Part shown: piece by piece, positions 24,201 through 34,440 of the stretch
How positions within the stretch are numbered: the stretch's first letter is position 1
Layout of the letters: every line of letters starts with the position of its first letter
Source: Zhengitettix transpicula
Taxonomy: Eukaryota; Arthropoda; Insecta; Orthoptera; Tetrigidae
Direction of reading: 5' to 3'
Assembly: GCA_037074705.1 (NCBI GenBank)
Contig: CM073593.1
Location: forward strand, 57,169,501-57,233,500
DNA length: 64,000 bases
Notes under the pieces: model-generated
Database searches by the model: none
The model's input: the letters and a program-made list of their open reading frames with translations, nothing else
What the model was told of the DNA's origin: nothing
Translations under genes and position numbers: made by a program

Positions 24201-27200
24201 CCAGTGTACTGTAATCACCATGAGCTACTGTATTTTAGCAAGAGGAACCTTTAAATCAGACCATTTACAATTCATCGTGGTCCTCACAAGGTCTGAAAAC
24301 AATTACAGATTTCATACATTGAATTTGGGGCACTGTAGACGAGTCGATCGTTTAGCAGAGCTCAGCCAGCCTGGCCTCGGCTTGTTTAATGGCTTTAGAC
24401 GTCGCTGGAACAATATGTCACGCCACCAGTTTACTTCCGTCAACACGAGACCAAGAACGTCGCGGCCGCTATTTTTACTGCCACCAGTGAATTCTCTTCC
24501 CCTGGCTGGCTGTTATTTCTGGCTGCAGGTTTGACCTGCATTTTCACTCTCAGAGGGAGACCCGGCTGCGAACCGATAAAGTAGGTATCTGCCCTTATCG
24601 GTGCACGGACAATGGCTCCGACGGCCATTTAATAGGATCCCACGTCCCAGAGCACCCCTCAACGATTCTGAACCCGGCACTTGGAAAAACAGCACCACAT
24701 CAAACGTTTATTATGAAACGATTTCGATCGTTTGCTGTGGCGATTTTTCCAGTTGACGAGGAATGACATCAAAACGACACAGGAAACTGGACACAACTTC
24801 ATCAAATATCTTCAGCGGGAATATCAGAAACGCTTAAAAATGTCTGTGTAACTGAATCACAATCAAAGAGTCCAAAAAAATTACACGTCGGAATCAGTGT
24901 TGGAGCAGATATTCTGTCTGAGCCGAGTTCGGGATAAAGTGTCTGTTTTATTGCACCACTCCAGGAAGTAATCGGATATTGCTTCGATTGGCCAAATTCC
25001 AATGGCAGTTTCCAGTGAAAAACTGAAATAACTGGGAAGATCTATTGCCTCATTCCGAAACTGACCCAAAACGCTTCAGATCACTTCCATATAAACGTTC
25101 AAATTACACTTTCATGTATTGCAAGGGTGGGATGGGGGACTTTTCTCACGCATCAGCACAGTTATATTTTTTTAGTAGTACTCATTCAATGAAGAGTTAC
25201 GGAAATTTAATCCCAGCAGGCCACACACTCTTCATATCAGTCTGGATTGGACTTCCAAGACCATTTTTTTTATTTAAAGCACCCTTACGCTGCAGAATTT
25301 TGTTCCTCATCGGATCACACCCAAAGTAGATCATTCATTGTCCAAAGCTGTGAGGAAAGTACTTTTTCATTTCCGTGATGACGAGTGATTCGCTCAAAGT
25401 AATAACTTTGACCTAACCAAGGTATCAGTGGAGGCATCAACGAAAAACAAAAACCACGTCCTGACTCTCAAATCTTGAATTACGTTCCTCGGACCTCGTT
25501 TTTTTTGGGGGGGAAGAGGGAGGGGGGGATTTATCCTCGACCAGTGTAATCATCACGCAAACCGGAACTCGGTGTCTTTAAGCTATCTGCCGCACGCCGA
25601 CTTGGCAACAAGGCCCGTCTTCCTGACCAATGAGCTGCAGCGAGCCAGAGTAGCTTGTTTCCTGGTTCCCCCGCCATGATCGCTGCTGACACCCACTTGA
25701 ACCACGGAATAGGTCTTCCCCTGGGAACCGAGGGGAGAGGGAACCTGTTGCTTAAGGGATAACCGCCCTCTCAGACACGCAGGTCCTCCTCTCAGGCAAA
25801 CTCGTTTTACCACGAAGCAGGAAATGTACCAACAGTTTTTTTTTCTACTGCCACGGACGGAAATGGCAAAACAGCCAAGAGTTAAGAAACACCTACAAAA
25901 TATTACACGGTTCTCAACTGACACATCAATAAGACATGAACTTTAATGTTGAACCTGTAAAATAATCCAACCAACACAATAGAAAACTTACAACTAAAAC
26001 TAAATAATATGTCGGACAAACAATAATAATCCCGCGGTATTAGTTATTAGTCGACCAAAGGAACTTAAGATTCCTACAGATACACTACCACGGTTCTAAA
26101 ATATTTCGTCGCAGTGCAAGATACGCAAAAATAGAAATAATTTGTCGAATCTCAGGGTCACGGTTTGTGCTTATGTAAACACTCGAGTGTTATCTGTGGA
26201 GCGTGTGTGATAAACAGCAGAACTGCATCTGATACGAGAAATACAGGTGGACCCACTTCAGAGCTTCCTTCTTCCACCCGCAAGAAAAGAAAAGTTCCCA
26301 AGGGCCAAAAACAAAAATGTAGGAACAGAAAACGGCTCATTTGGTGACGATGAGGATATAGTTGTCAATGAGTGGAACTTGTCGAACGAAATAAAATGGT
26401 CAGCTCAGTTTCAAGTTGGAATGAACAATTAATTGTGGATGAATAATAGAATTAAGAAAATTTTAAATGTGTCAATAAGGCTGCTGTTGAAGATGGGTCA
26501 GACATTAGGAAAGTCAGAGGTTTTGCTGCCGAATAAAACTTTCAGCCTCACGTAATTCCTATATTTCTTCTTGTTTCGTTATGTTTACCTCATCCACGCA
26601 ACAAATCTCACGCTCAACTGATAATTTTTTTAAAATTGAAATAAATTCTTTACGCTTAAAAATGGTGAGTTTTAATGTGAGTCGGATCACTCCTTCCGGT
26701 GGCACGGTAACGTTCTCCGAGGGTGATGGAGCCTGGGGCAGAGATTTCCAGACACCTGTCCGTCTCTCCCGCTACACCTGTTGTACGCGCACTCACTTAA
26801 CTTTCAGGTTCTTGGAACTACACACATTACAAGGCATGACAAAGTATGGAGCACCTTGTAAAGGAGACAATGATGCGAGCCAATATGACACTCCGGGGAG
26901 GGGGGGCCTTGTGAACAACAGATGTGGGACTTAGGCAGGTTCAAGAGAAATAGCAATGAGCGATGGAACGACAGAAATATCCAATGCAGTCGAGACACTG
27001 TTCAGTATCGCATTTGAAAAATATTTATCGAGTCGCGACGGAATATTTACAAATTCGTAAGGTTCGTTGTTGTTAATGTTTAGTGATAAAAGTTTATTTA
27101 AGTTTTTATTTACCTTCAACAGTATGACCGGTATCCAAAACGACACAGGTTTGTTCCACAGCCAGACGTGTCAACTGTGCAGCGTAGTTATCCTTGCAGT

Positions 27201-27339
27201 GTTTCGGAATCACAGCACCACAAACGAACGAACGAACGAAGCACAAAACTAAATTCTAGCTGAGCCTGAGGCGCCACTTCGTGTGGTTATCCATCAAGGA
27301 CCGAGGTTCTGAAGTCGATCACAAGCAGGACAGAATCCG
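24201..27339. other. Gene-free stretch, nothing recognised
   Basis: Contains a 104-codon plus-strand frame (24220-24534), a 113-codon minus-strand frame (25583-25924) and a 117-codon plus-strand frame (26581-26934). None shows a familiar domain. Two overlapping plus-strand frames at 26165-26432 encode a lysine/arginine-rich stretch and then an acidic stretch. They could be one broken frame, but I cannot identify it. A T/G-rich run lies at about 25499-25532. Confidence 0.55.
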
Positions 27340-27600
27340 ACACGCGCGCTCACACACACGCCGACAAGCCCGTAGCCACTACGGCCTCACTGCGCCAGGC
27401 TGGCTCTCGTCTGCGCGCAAAGTGCTCTTCATCACAATAAACAGCTGAGTAGGGCGGCCCCGGCCCCGGCCCCTGCGCCGTGGAGGGGGAGTAGTTCGCG
27501 CGCCCGCCGCCGCGGCGCTGCGGCGGCCATGGCGGATATCCGACTCCCCGCACAGCCCCGCCAGCCGCGGCCCGTCCCGACAGCGACAGCAGGAAGCAAA
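27340..27600 (+). promoter_or_regulatory. CpG island, candidate gene promoter
   Basis: This is the most GC-rich and CpG-dense segment of the window, especially 27458-27580, with clustered GGCCCCGGCCCC-type and GCCGCCGCGGCG-type runs. It stands out sharply from AT-rich flanks. It ends in an ATG with a strong Kozak context (GCGGCCATGG, ATG at 27529). Unmethylated CpG-rich segments next to a start codon often mark broadly expressed animal gene promoters. No TATA box is evident, which fits that promoter class. Confidence 0.5.
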
Positions 27601-27729
27601 ACCTCCTACATAATAGCTGCTGTACAGTTTTTCGTGGAAGCCAATTACAGATGCAAAAAAGAATTGGAAGATCGATATGCGAAGCGAGAATCTTCGCCGC
27701 GGCTGTACCCGGCGTCATGTCGGAAGTGA
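27529..27729 (+). CDS. Putative first coding exon, product unknown
   Basis: The frame opens with ATG in a near-ideal Kozak context inside the CpG island. It begins MADIRLPAQPRQPRPVPTA, a proline/arginine-rich start that looks low-complexity and disordered, then stays open for 66 codons. I do not recognise it. The later half (after about residue 22) lies in lower-GC DNA and may be intron read through rather than coding. No strong splice donor is visible within the first 30 codons, which weakens the case. A 122-codon minus-strand frame overlaps it and is probably a GC-driven shadow. Confidence 0.25.
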   Translation: MADIRLPAQPRQPRPVPTATAGSKTSYIIAAVQFFVEANYRCKKELEDRYAKRESSPRLYPASCRK

Positions 27730-28147
27730 GGCTGCTTTGCCGAGCTATTTGTGACGATGACGTGCCAGAGCTACGAGGAAAAACGTCACGTTTAGCTCAT
27801 GCGAAAACATGGGCACAGCATTGCAGCATCCACTCGTGTGCAAATATCGACTACGACTACATAACATCGCTGGAAAACTGTTAAAACCAATCAGGAAGCG
27901 ATTTTAGGCTTCAGATAATCCGCCGAAAGATCAAAACAGGAAAATGAAACATTTTTTTGTCCAACTCTTCTCATCGGCATTGGATTAGGCAACAATATAA
28001 TTACTAGCCCAAAGTCTTTATCAGGGTAAAAACCAGTAGAGAAACAGCAGAGAGAAAATCCCTACGTGAAGAATGGAAGCAACAAAAGAATCAAGTCAGG
28101 CCTGTTAAATTTTTTTTGAGACGAAATACTAATTCGTCCAGAAGAAC
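27730..28147. other. Gene-free stretch, nothing recognised
   Basis: Moderate composition, with no motif or repeat that I can name. Confidence 0.55.
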
Positions 28148-28222
28148 TGATTAAGAAATGAAAGTAGAGACTACTCCAACGTTTCGAACAGCAAGTAAAC
28201 TCTGTTCGTCGTCAGGGAAAGA
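28148..28222 (-). ncRNA. Hammerhead-like motif, best core in the window
   Basis: The minus strand reads CCCTGACGAC, then GAACAG, a 10-base loop, CTGTTC, then GAAACGTTGGAGTA. The core CTGACGA fits CTGANGA exactly, stem II is a perfect 6-bp hairpin and GAAAC is intact. A GTA that could serve as cleavage triplet closes a minimal AC/GT stem III. The expected stem I between the two flanks is not evident. Its plus-strand partner is at 28335-28410. Confidence 0.55.
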
Positions 28223-28334
28223 ACCACAGTACGTGAGTCCTAACACTCAAAAAGGTGTTAGAGAGTTTTCTCGACATTTATCGTTCAAGGAGTCTACAAC
28301 CCCACGAGTGTTCGGACACTCGTTTTGTAGCTCC

Positions 28335-28410
28335 GAATGTTATTCTTTCCCTGATAACGAACAGTTCCTTTGCTATTCGAAACGTTAGAGTGATCTCTAC
28401 TTTTACTCCA
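28335..28410 (+). ncRNA. Hammerhead-like motif, right member of a pair
   Basis: The plus strand reads TTTCCCTGATAACGAACAG, then TGCTATTCGAAACGTTAGAGTG. It is clearly homologous to the minus-strand copy at 28148-28222, and similarity continues into the flank (TCTCTACTTT). The core is mutated (CTGATAA), stem II has one mismatch and the putative cleavage triplet is GTG, so it should be inactive. Confidence 0.5.
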
Positions 28411-28799
28411 TATTAACCTACTTAAAGATTTTTTCTTCTGTATGATTTACTTAACTTCATCCCTGTCTTTGCTCAATCCGTCTGGTTTATGTTGAGTTTA
28501 GAGTCTCCTTTGTTTCTTTCCTACTTCACTTCTTGATGTTCCTCTATACTGACTCCCTTCATTTTTCTCCATTTTTACTCAAACACTGGAATACCCAATA
28601 AATATTATCTCACCATTGTCAACAATTTGCAAAAGTTGATTAACCTACAAGCCGGGCCGAAAGGCTAGGAAATTCGAAAAGACCAGAGTATGATGGATGA
28701 ATTTGTCATCCTCGACTTCCACGTCCTCTGCAATATTACAATGTGTGGAAATTCACAGGAAAGTGCACAGCAGCTGGGAGCAATAGATAACTCATGTCT
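28411..28799. other. Gene-free stretch, nothing recognised
   Basis: T-rich plus strand without recognisable features. Confidence 0.55.
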
Positions 28800-28882
28800 T
28801 GCTGTTCATTACCGAATCCCCCCTTTCTACCCCGTTACTATGCTATGACCCTCACGTAGCCTGTCACCTTGAAACAAGAATG
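28800..28882 (+). mobile_element. Short fragment of local repeat family (54.3/62.1 kb type)
   Basis: CCCCCCTTTC at about 28818 followed by ACTATGCTATGACCCTCACG and TAGCCTGTCACC reproduces, in the same order and with deletions, the 3' end of the repeat at 54.66-54.77 kb (CCCCCCTTTC, CCTATGCTATTAAAGG, TACCCT, TGTAGCCTGTTGCCC). Confidence 0.5.
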
Positions 28883-29164
28883 TTTGTATCTCTGCTCTAT
28901 CGACGCACTGCTATGAAACCATTTACGAATGAAGTGACGTGACATGAGGTGTGCTGTAGTTGTTCATCCGCCATGTCAAAGCTAACTACTGAGTTCAGTT
29001 CTGTTGTAATAATGACATGCAGCTGGTCCTTAGGTTACCAGCGTTTCGATTGCAAGTTCCAGTATGAAGTAAAGCAGTTATGACATTGTTATTATCATTT
29101 ATTGGTATGGCGTCAGTCACGCTCAGAGCGCAAACATGGTCACTCCTCAAGTGCAACCGCATCA
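28883..29164. other. Gene-free flank of the Helitron-like element
   Basis: No recognisable signal. Confidence 0.5.
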
Positions 29165-29609
29165 TCTATCTATATAATAAAACATTTGTATATTTGTATG
29201 TATGTATGTATTTACGTTAATCTTTATACAAATTTTAACGCGTGGACAGATTGGAACAAAAATTGGTACTCATATTTTTAGAAACACGAGAACCGGTACT
29301 ATGGACTTGAGACACCCCTATCATAAACGTGGAAAGAATTATAATTCAAAAACGTGATAATTTTGTGTTATATTACTGCGCGCCAAGAGACCGTGACGTC
29401 ACGTGACAGGGACGAAATAGTTCCTTTTTCTGGAGTGTAATAAAGCAGAAATATTTTCACTGAATAAAAAGTATAATTTTATCCAGCATCGAATGATGTT
29501 AAAAAAACAATACGAAATACTTTACGATACTTACGGAAAGTTTAAATTAATTTTCGCGCCATATTAATGACTCCAATATGGCGACCATTTGTTTACGTTG
29601 TGAATCTAG
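29165..29609 (+). mobile_element. Non-autonomous Helitron-like element, 445 bp
   Basis: The 5' end TCTATCTATATAATAAAAC is typical of arthropod Helitrons and is followed by a segment resembling the usual subterminal sequence (GTGGACAGATTGGAACAAAAAT). The 3' end is CTAG at 29606-29609. A perfect 9-bp hairpin (29557-29565 with 29575-29583, CGCCATATT/AATATGGCG) lies 22 bp before it. The base before the TC is A and the base after CTAG is T, as expected for insertion between A and T. No Rep/helicase sequence is present. The hairpin is somewhat further from the end than usual. Confidence 0.6.
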
Positions 29610-30674
29610 TTGTCAATAAATTAAAAACCGTTGTTTATAAAATTCCTTCAGACAGCACTGTTTCATTCTCATGAAAATATGACTTGACTGGCCGACAACA
29701 TCAATATCGAGTACTTTGTGAGAAGATATACTGTTATTACCACAGTCCATGACCCTGTCCGAGTGGTTTGCCATTACACCTGTCTAGGCAAATCGGACAC
29801 GCCGCACAATTTGGTTTAGTTGAATATTCAGACCGTGATCCGGCGCTGCGCTGTAAATAGTCTACGGGATTGTATTGTTCTGAACGTTATCCAAATATGT
29901 GGAGCCGTGCACTATAAATAACTCGTTGCCGGACGAAACAACTTCCTGGCCACACACCAACGGCCCCTCTGGCCAGAACTTCGCGCTCCGTCATCAACTT
30001 GATCCCGTCTGTAATCGTTCCTGCCTCGACCCCCTTGGTTCGGTCTTGCTTTCTTCCGACCACGACGATATTGAGTTTCCGAGGGATATGGTGTCACTCA
30101 CATGCTTCATTCCAACTGATCACAGCTCCCGGTAGCGCTCTAAATAAACCACAGCTGCGACATCGCAAATATTAAGGAGGACCTATCCCATAAAGTTACC
30201 AGAATTTCGTTGTCAACCTGTTCAATTCCATCATTTTCTATGAAAATAACTGAAATTCAACAATTTTATCAGAATTATAACTGAAAGTTACAAATTTAAA
30301 GCTAGAGCTATGGCTAGTTTGATCATTCCTGATCTAACGCTGGCTAACTTATTCACAACACAGTAAAGTAGATTCTCAAATCCGGCGTAATGTGGTGGAA
30401 AGTCAGACCGGATAACAAAAATAGTCTTTATAATTTTTATTTTTCCCTATATTACAGATTATAATAACTGAGAATATTTTATAAACTGTAACATTCAAGT
30501 TTCTTAGTCTGTAGTCTAAGTCAAACAATTTTTTCAAATAAAGATACATTTGTTAATGATATAGTAATGCTTTTTAAAAAATATATTTTCTGACCTTTAA
30601 GTATAGGAAAGTAGTTTAAAATTATTTTTTTTTTAAAAAATAAACTCATTGATCTCGTAGTTTTTTGATGAATG
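29610..30674. other. Gene-free stretch, nothing recognised
   Basis: Includes a GC-richer part at 29895-30135 with opposing 78- and 61-codon frames of no recognised family. The rest is AT-rich. Confidence 0.55.
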
Positions 30675-30768
30675 TTGAAGTAAATAACCTCATAATGGTC
30701 ACTGGTATATAAAATCATTCATTTTATATAGAACCTTACGGTCCTCAGTTGGCCATCTTCAGCCGTTC
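30675..30768 (-). repeat. Left inverted arm with hammerhead-like motif
   Basis: The minus strand reads ACGGCTGAAGATGGCC, AACTGA, GGACCG, TAAGG. The CTGANGA core is intact and stem II can form, but the GAAAC box is damaged. The sequence outward (TTTTATATACCAGTG, then ATTATGAGGTTA) is repeated in inverted orientation at 32458-32551, about 1.7 kb away. The two arms could bound one composite element. Confidence 0.5.
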
Positions 30769-31751
30769 ACTAATATATATTGTGGTAATTAAAAGGAAAT
30801 AAACAAAAAAAATTGGACTCGCATTGTTAGCGGCAGAAAACACACAAGTTGAATACAAGAATGTGGCAACAATGCCACATGTTTGGGGTATTGTAGAATG
30901 GCTCGCTAGACGTAGTATGTGCGCCAGTCGTCGTGGAATTATAGCTGTGGACAGACGAAAAGTAAAATATCCAGAAACTGTCTGGATACACGTAGTACAA
31001 CAGCTAAAACAGTTAGAACAGTTATTTTCAGTCTCCGAGAAAAATACGTAAATACTCAACGCTAAACATTTTTAGTGCAGAGTCTAAATTATTCTATTCG
31101 TGATTTAGACCATTGTCTTCGATTTTGGGATGCAGGCAACTGCGAATAATATTTCCTAAATGAACAGTGAACCATTTTGTCAAACTATAAGTGTTATTAG
31201 AATCAGGTAATAAAAATGGCCTGTCTATAAGTGCAATAAATGTGCGAGTGTACGAACGAGCCAAATTTCCTTGAGTACCAGAGACAGTAAGTTAAAACTT
31301 CACAGAACTACTATTTGTAAACTCATAAGTAAAGATATTATCGTCAGATTTCGATTTAGAATTTAAAGTTCATATTTTATGATTTTTTTTGCATTGTAAT
31401 AAATATATAGATGAAGTAAGTCCGTAATAGCTTCATAAAATTTAATTGTTATCAAGTAGTTCTTTATTAAAGGCCGAATAAACGACCCTGAGAAAGAGTA
31501 AATTTTATTGTAAAATATTCTTAAATAATGTAAATTGAAAGTTAATTTCTTTATAACTGTTGTAAATTAATTTGATAACTTTTGAAAAATTAATTGTTTG
31601 TTCGTTAATAAATTAATTTGTTTGTCTATTTTAAAATCTTGATTATTATTAAAACATCCTAGTATTTTAATATTTAAATTACTACAAATTGACGCATTAT
31701 CGAGAGGCTTTAACCTTCATTCTTTTGTGAATTTGAATAATTACCATAAAT
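30769..31751. other. Interior of the inverted-arm composite
   Basis: Contains a plus-strand frame of 75 codons (30824-31051) overlapped by a 104-codon minus-strand frame (30745-31059), neither recognisable. AATAAA signals occur, for example near 31493. The block ends at a primer-binding-site-like sequence. Confidence 0.45.
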
Positions 31752-31771
31752 TGGCACCTCCAACGTGGGGC
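31752..31771 (+). promoter_or_regulatory. Primer-binding-site-like sequence (tRNA-Lys type)
   Basis: TGGCACCTCCAACGTGGGGC matches the known retroelement primer-binding site complementary to tRNA-Lys (TGGCGCCCAACGTGGGGC) except for one substitution and a two-base insertion. This suggests that an LTR 3' end lies just to its left. No LTR pair or gag/pol frame is visible, so it would be a remnant. Confidence 0.4.
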
Positions 31772-31854
31772 AAATTAAATAAAAAATTATTGTGAAAAGT
31801 CTAATTACTACAATATATACAATAATTGTTATACATGCATACTAAAAATATTTA

Positions 31855-32375
31855 CGAGGGTGAGTCAATAAGTAATGCTTCCTATATTTTTACCTTTCTG
31901 TTGTAAAGACAATTAAATTTTACACAGCATAAACTCACAACATTACTGATTAAATTTTTTCACTTTTTCAATACAGTCTCCGTGATTTTCCGCAGTTATT
32001 GTCCACCTTTTAACAAGGACATGTATTCCGCTGCGGTAAAATGCGTGGTCTTGCTTTATAAGCCATCGACGTAGGACGTATTCATGGCGTTTGCCCTTCA
32101 GCTTCGTTACAGCGACGAATCCGTAGCTCGTCTTTCACGAATGGGGACTTTCATCTTACGAATTTAAGAATTCAATCACAGGACGCTGTCTAATACGTCA
32201 AAGTTAGTCATTTCGGAAGGGGATGTAGTGCTGCCACCAGTTTACTTAGGACGTTGTTACTGCAGTGGATCGGAGAAGAATGTTTGACGAATCGTGCGAA
32301 ACTGAAAATTTTCACATGACTAACTTATTTATGGAGAAAATAAAGTAGGAGGCATTACTTATTGAACTACTCTTG
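31855..32375 (-). mobile_element. Internally deleted mariner-type DNA transposon
   Basis: The element is 521 bp and flanked by TA dinucleotides (31853-31854 and 32376-32377). Its ends are 28-bp inverted repeats (CGAGGGTGAGTCAATAAGTA... at the left) that match at 22 of 28 positions. The inner ATAAGTAATGC is identical in both. This terminal sequence and the TA target are characteristic of mariner elements. Two transposase fragments remain on the minus strand, separated by a large internal deletion. It lies inside the composite bounded by the arms at 30.7 and 32.5 kb. Confidence 0.85.
31943..32211 (-). pseudogene. Mariner transposase relic (N-terminal piece joined to C-terminal piece)
   Basis: Minus-strand translation from an ATG at 32211-32209 gives MTNF, then after a frame change RQRPVIEFLNS (about 32191-32160). 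This resembles the N-terminal helix-turn-helix start of mariner transposases. A short spacer follows. Then HEYVLRRWLIKQDHAFYRSG and LVKRWTITAENHGDCIEK (32086 to 31943) match the C-terminal end, where a W.KC...GDY.EK pattern is usual. The central catalytic DDD/E region is entirely missing. An internal stop and frame changes confirm that it is dead. Confidence 0.75.
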
Positions 32376-32457
32376 TAGTTACTTTATAAAATTGGCCTCA
32401 ATGTGGAAAACCCGTCGTCCGGTATGCATATATTTAGTACAACGTTCATTAATATTA

Positions 32458-32551
32458 GGAAACGGATGAGCATGGCCAACTGAGGCTGCCTTAAAAAAAC
32501 TATTTTATATTCCAGTGTCTGTTATAAGGTTACATTTCATTAACAGAAAAA
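32458..32551 (+). repeat. Right inverted arm with hammerhead-like remnant
   Basis: The plus strand reads GGATGAGCATGGCCAACTGAGG, then TATTTTATATTCCAGTG and GTTATAAGGTTAC. It is homologous to the arm at 30675-30768 in the opposite orientation. The CTGANGA core has become CGGATGA and the GAAAC box is lost. Confidence 0.5.
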
Positions 32552-33929
32552 TGAACTACAAAAAAATGGTAACATTTTACATTTTCAGCCGTTAATTAAT
32601 TTTTAATAGAAATACAGCGAGTGTCATCAAACAATTGTAGCATCCGACGCATATCAGATGAAGCAAAGGTTGGGGATATTTTCTTTTGTGTTTCGTAACT
32701 TGTATTATACATGCGAAACGAAGGAGGATTTTAGCAGACACTTGGAACTACTTCGCAGAATTTTCCATTATTTTATAAAGGACAATTATAATTTTTTAAG
32801 TAAGCCGGATAGTAGGCTTACGAAAACAGGATATTAGCCAGTAGATTATCAAATATCCATAAATTATAAATTACTGTCCAGATTTTTTTTACCGATCAAC
32901 AATCCTGATTACCACAATTCTAATAATTTTATTAAAACCACTTTCTGTATGCAGGCCAACTTTATTTATAGTGAAGAAGATTTTATTTCGGTTTAAAATT
33001 TCGACTTACCAAACTCTGTAGTTGAAATTATTAATTTACAAGTACTTCTGTTACGAAATGTAAATATTATTCCCTCAGAATAATTGTTGTCAGTCACCTC
33101 TTTTGAAAAATATACGTCAGTAAAATGTATGTCTGTCGCCTATAACCTGTTGGTTTCTATTTTAAGTCTGATAAAATTAAATAAAACATTCCATGTATTT
33201 CCTTTACAGAGAAATACAGCAACGATATTCTGGTTGACAATGGATGCTATTTTTTTTTTGTAATTTAATTTCTATGAGGTGAGGTAAATGAAAAAATTGA
33301 GCGAACAAATTTCCGGAGAGGAAGACGCTTAGATTTTAACACAGACATTGACATTTGATTTTTTTCTTAACAATTCCTGTCAACAATTTTTGGCATATCA
33401 ACAAACATCCTTACGCAAAACAAGTCCAAGTTGTTTGATCCCTTTTGCATAATTGAATCGACATAGTCAACAGATTCTCTTTTAATCTCCTGAGGCAATT
33501 ATCCTCTAATTAATTATTTTTAATCAAAGAGCATTGTTCTGTCATTCATCGATTCAATGGAACGTCATCAACATTGTGCTTGCTTCGTACCGAAGCTCTC
33601 GTAACTGTTATACGACAACGCTATGAGTGCAAGAGAGTTTAAAACCAATCCCTTATATTTATTGTTTTATTATAATTTTTTTGTTTCTGGAATAAAACAA
33701 AGGCACGGTAATGTGATCGAGGAGTGATTTTTTTATAGAAGATGAATGATCTCGGATAGTTATATTTTGAGTTCCATGCGGATTATGAGCAAACAATGAG
33801 TAGTATAACAATTGTTTTGGGGCCGTAAGGTCAAGGTGTCCGTTGAGAGGAACTCTTGGGCTTCCATCACGGTGGCCAAGTTGTTTTGCCCAGCTGGACA
33901 TTTAAAGGCCATTCGGAGGGGTGAATGCT
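32552..33929. other. Gene-free AT-rich stretch
   Basis: AT-rich with homopolymer T runs. No gene or transposon signal seen. Confidence 0.6.
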
Positions 33930-34440
33930 TTTGTCTCAGCTCAGGCTCGTTAATGCCCGCTGCAAACTCGTGAAATATTGGCAATAACGGCAACAGTCGG
34001 TGCAACGGAACAGCAAATAATTGATTGCTTTACGACCAGAAAAACCTGGGCCGTGTTATGAGATTTACGACCAGCCGTGCGAGCAAAGTCAGCGCGAGTA
34101 TTACGCCTCGGGATTAGCACGGCTTCCTGTCGCAGCCGGAAATTCAAATCACCACGTTTCGCTGACTCTGGGAAGATCAGCGTTTCCTTTGTGGTCTTGT
34201 GTATTGGGGATTAGCAGAGGCAATGTAGTAGTTCTAGGAACGGTATGCAGATTCCGCGTGCCGTTGACAATGCTCGTAAGTACAATGCGATGAAATTATT
34301 TGATGGCACAGACAGACGAGGCGAGCTGTTCTGTGGTTCTCCTTGGAAACAGCGCTCCAGGCTCAGCGCTCAGATCAATAAGATTACGGCCATTAGGCTC
34401 GGGATAAACGCGCACGGACTTTAATTACTTCCGTCAGTAT
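33930..34440. promoter_or_regulatory. Candidate cis-regulatory block rich in homeodomain-like sites
   Basis: A GC-richer block in AT-rich surroundings that contains no transposon sequence I recognise. It carries two GGGATTAGC sites (near 34110 and 34206, the GGATTA class bound by Otd/Bicoid-type homeodomains), two TTTACGACCAG sites (near 34028 and 34065, the Caudal/Abd-B-type TTTACGAC), and AATAATTGATTG and TTTAATTAC elements. A similar GGGGATTAGC occurs in the block near 49.65 kb. The frames crossing it (65-90 codons on both strands) are unrecognised. This is inference from motif content only. Confidence 0.25.

Noticed and set aside
26165..26432. Two overlapping plus-strand frames read as one frameshifted gene
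   Set aside because: A basic stretch followed by an acidic stretch is suggestive, but no family is recognisable and low-complexity content makes it unreliable.
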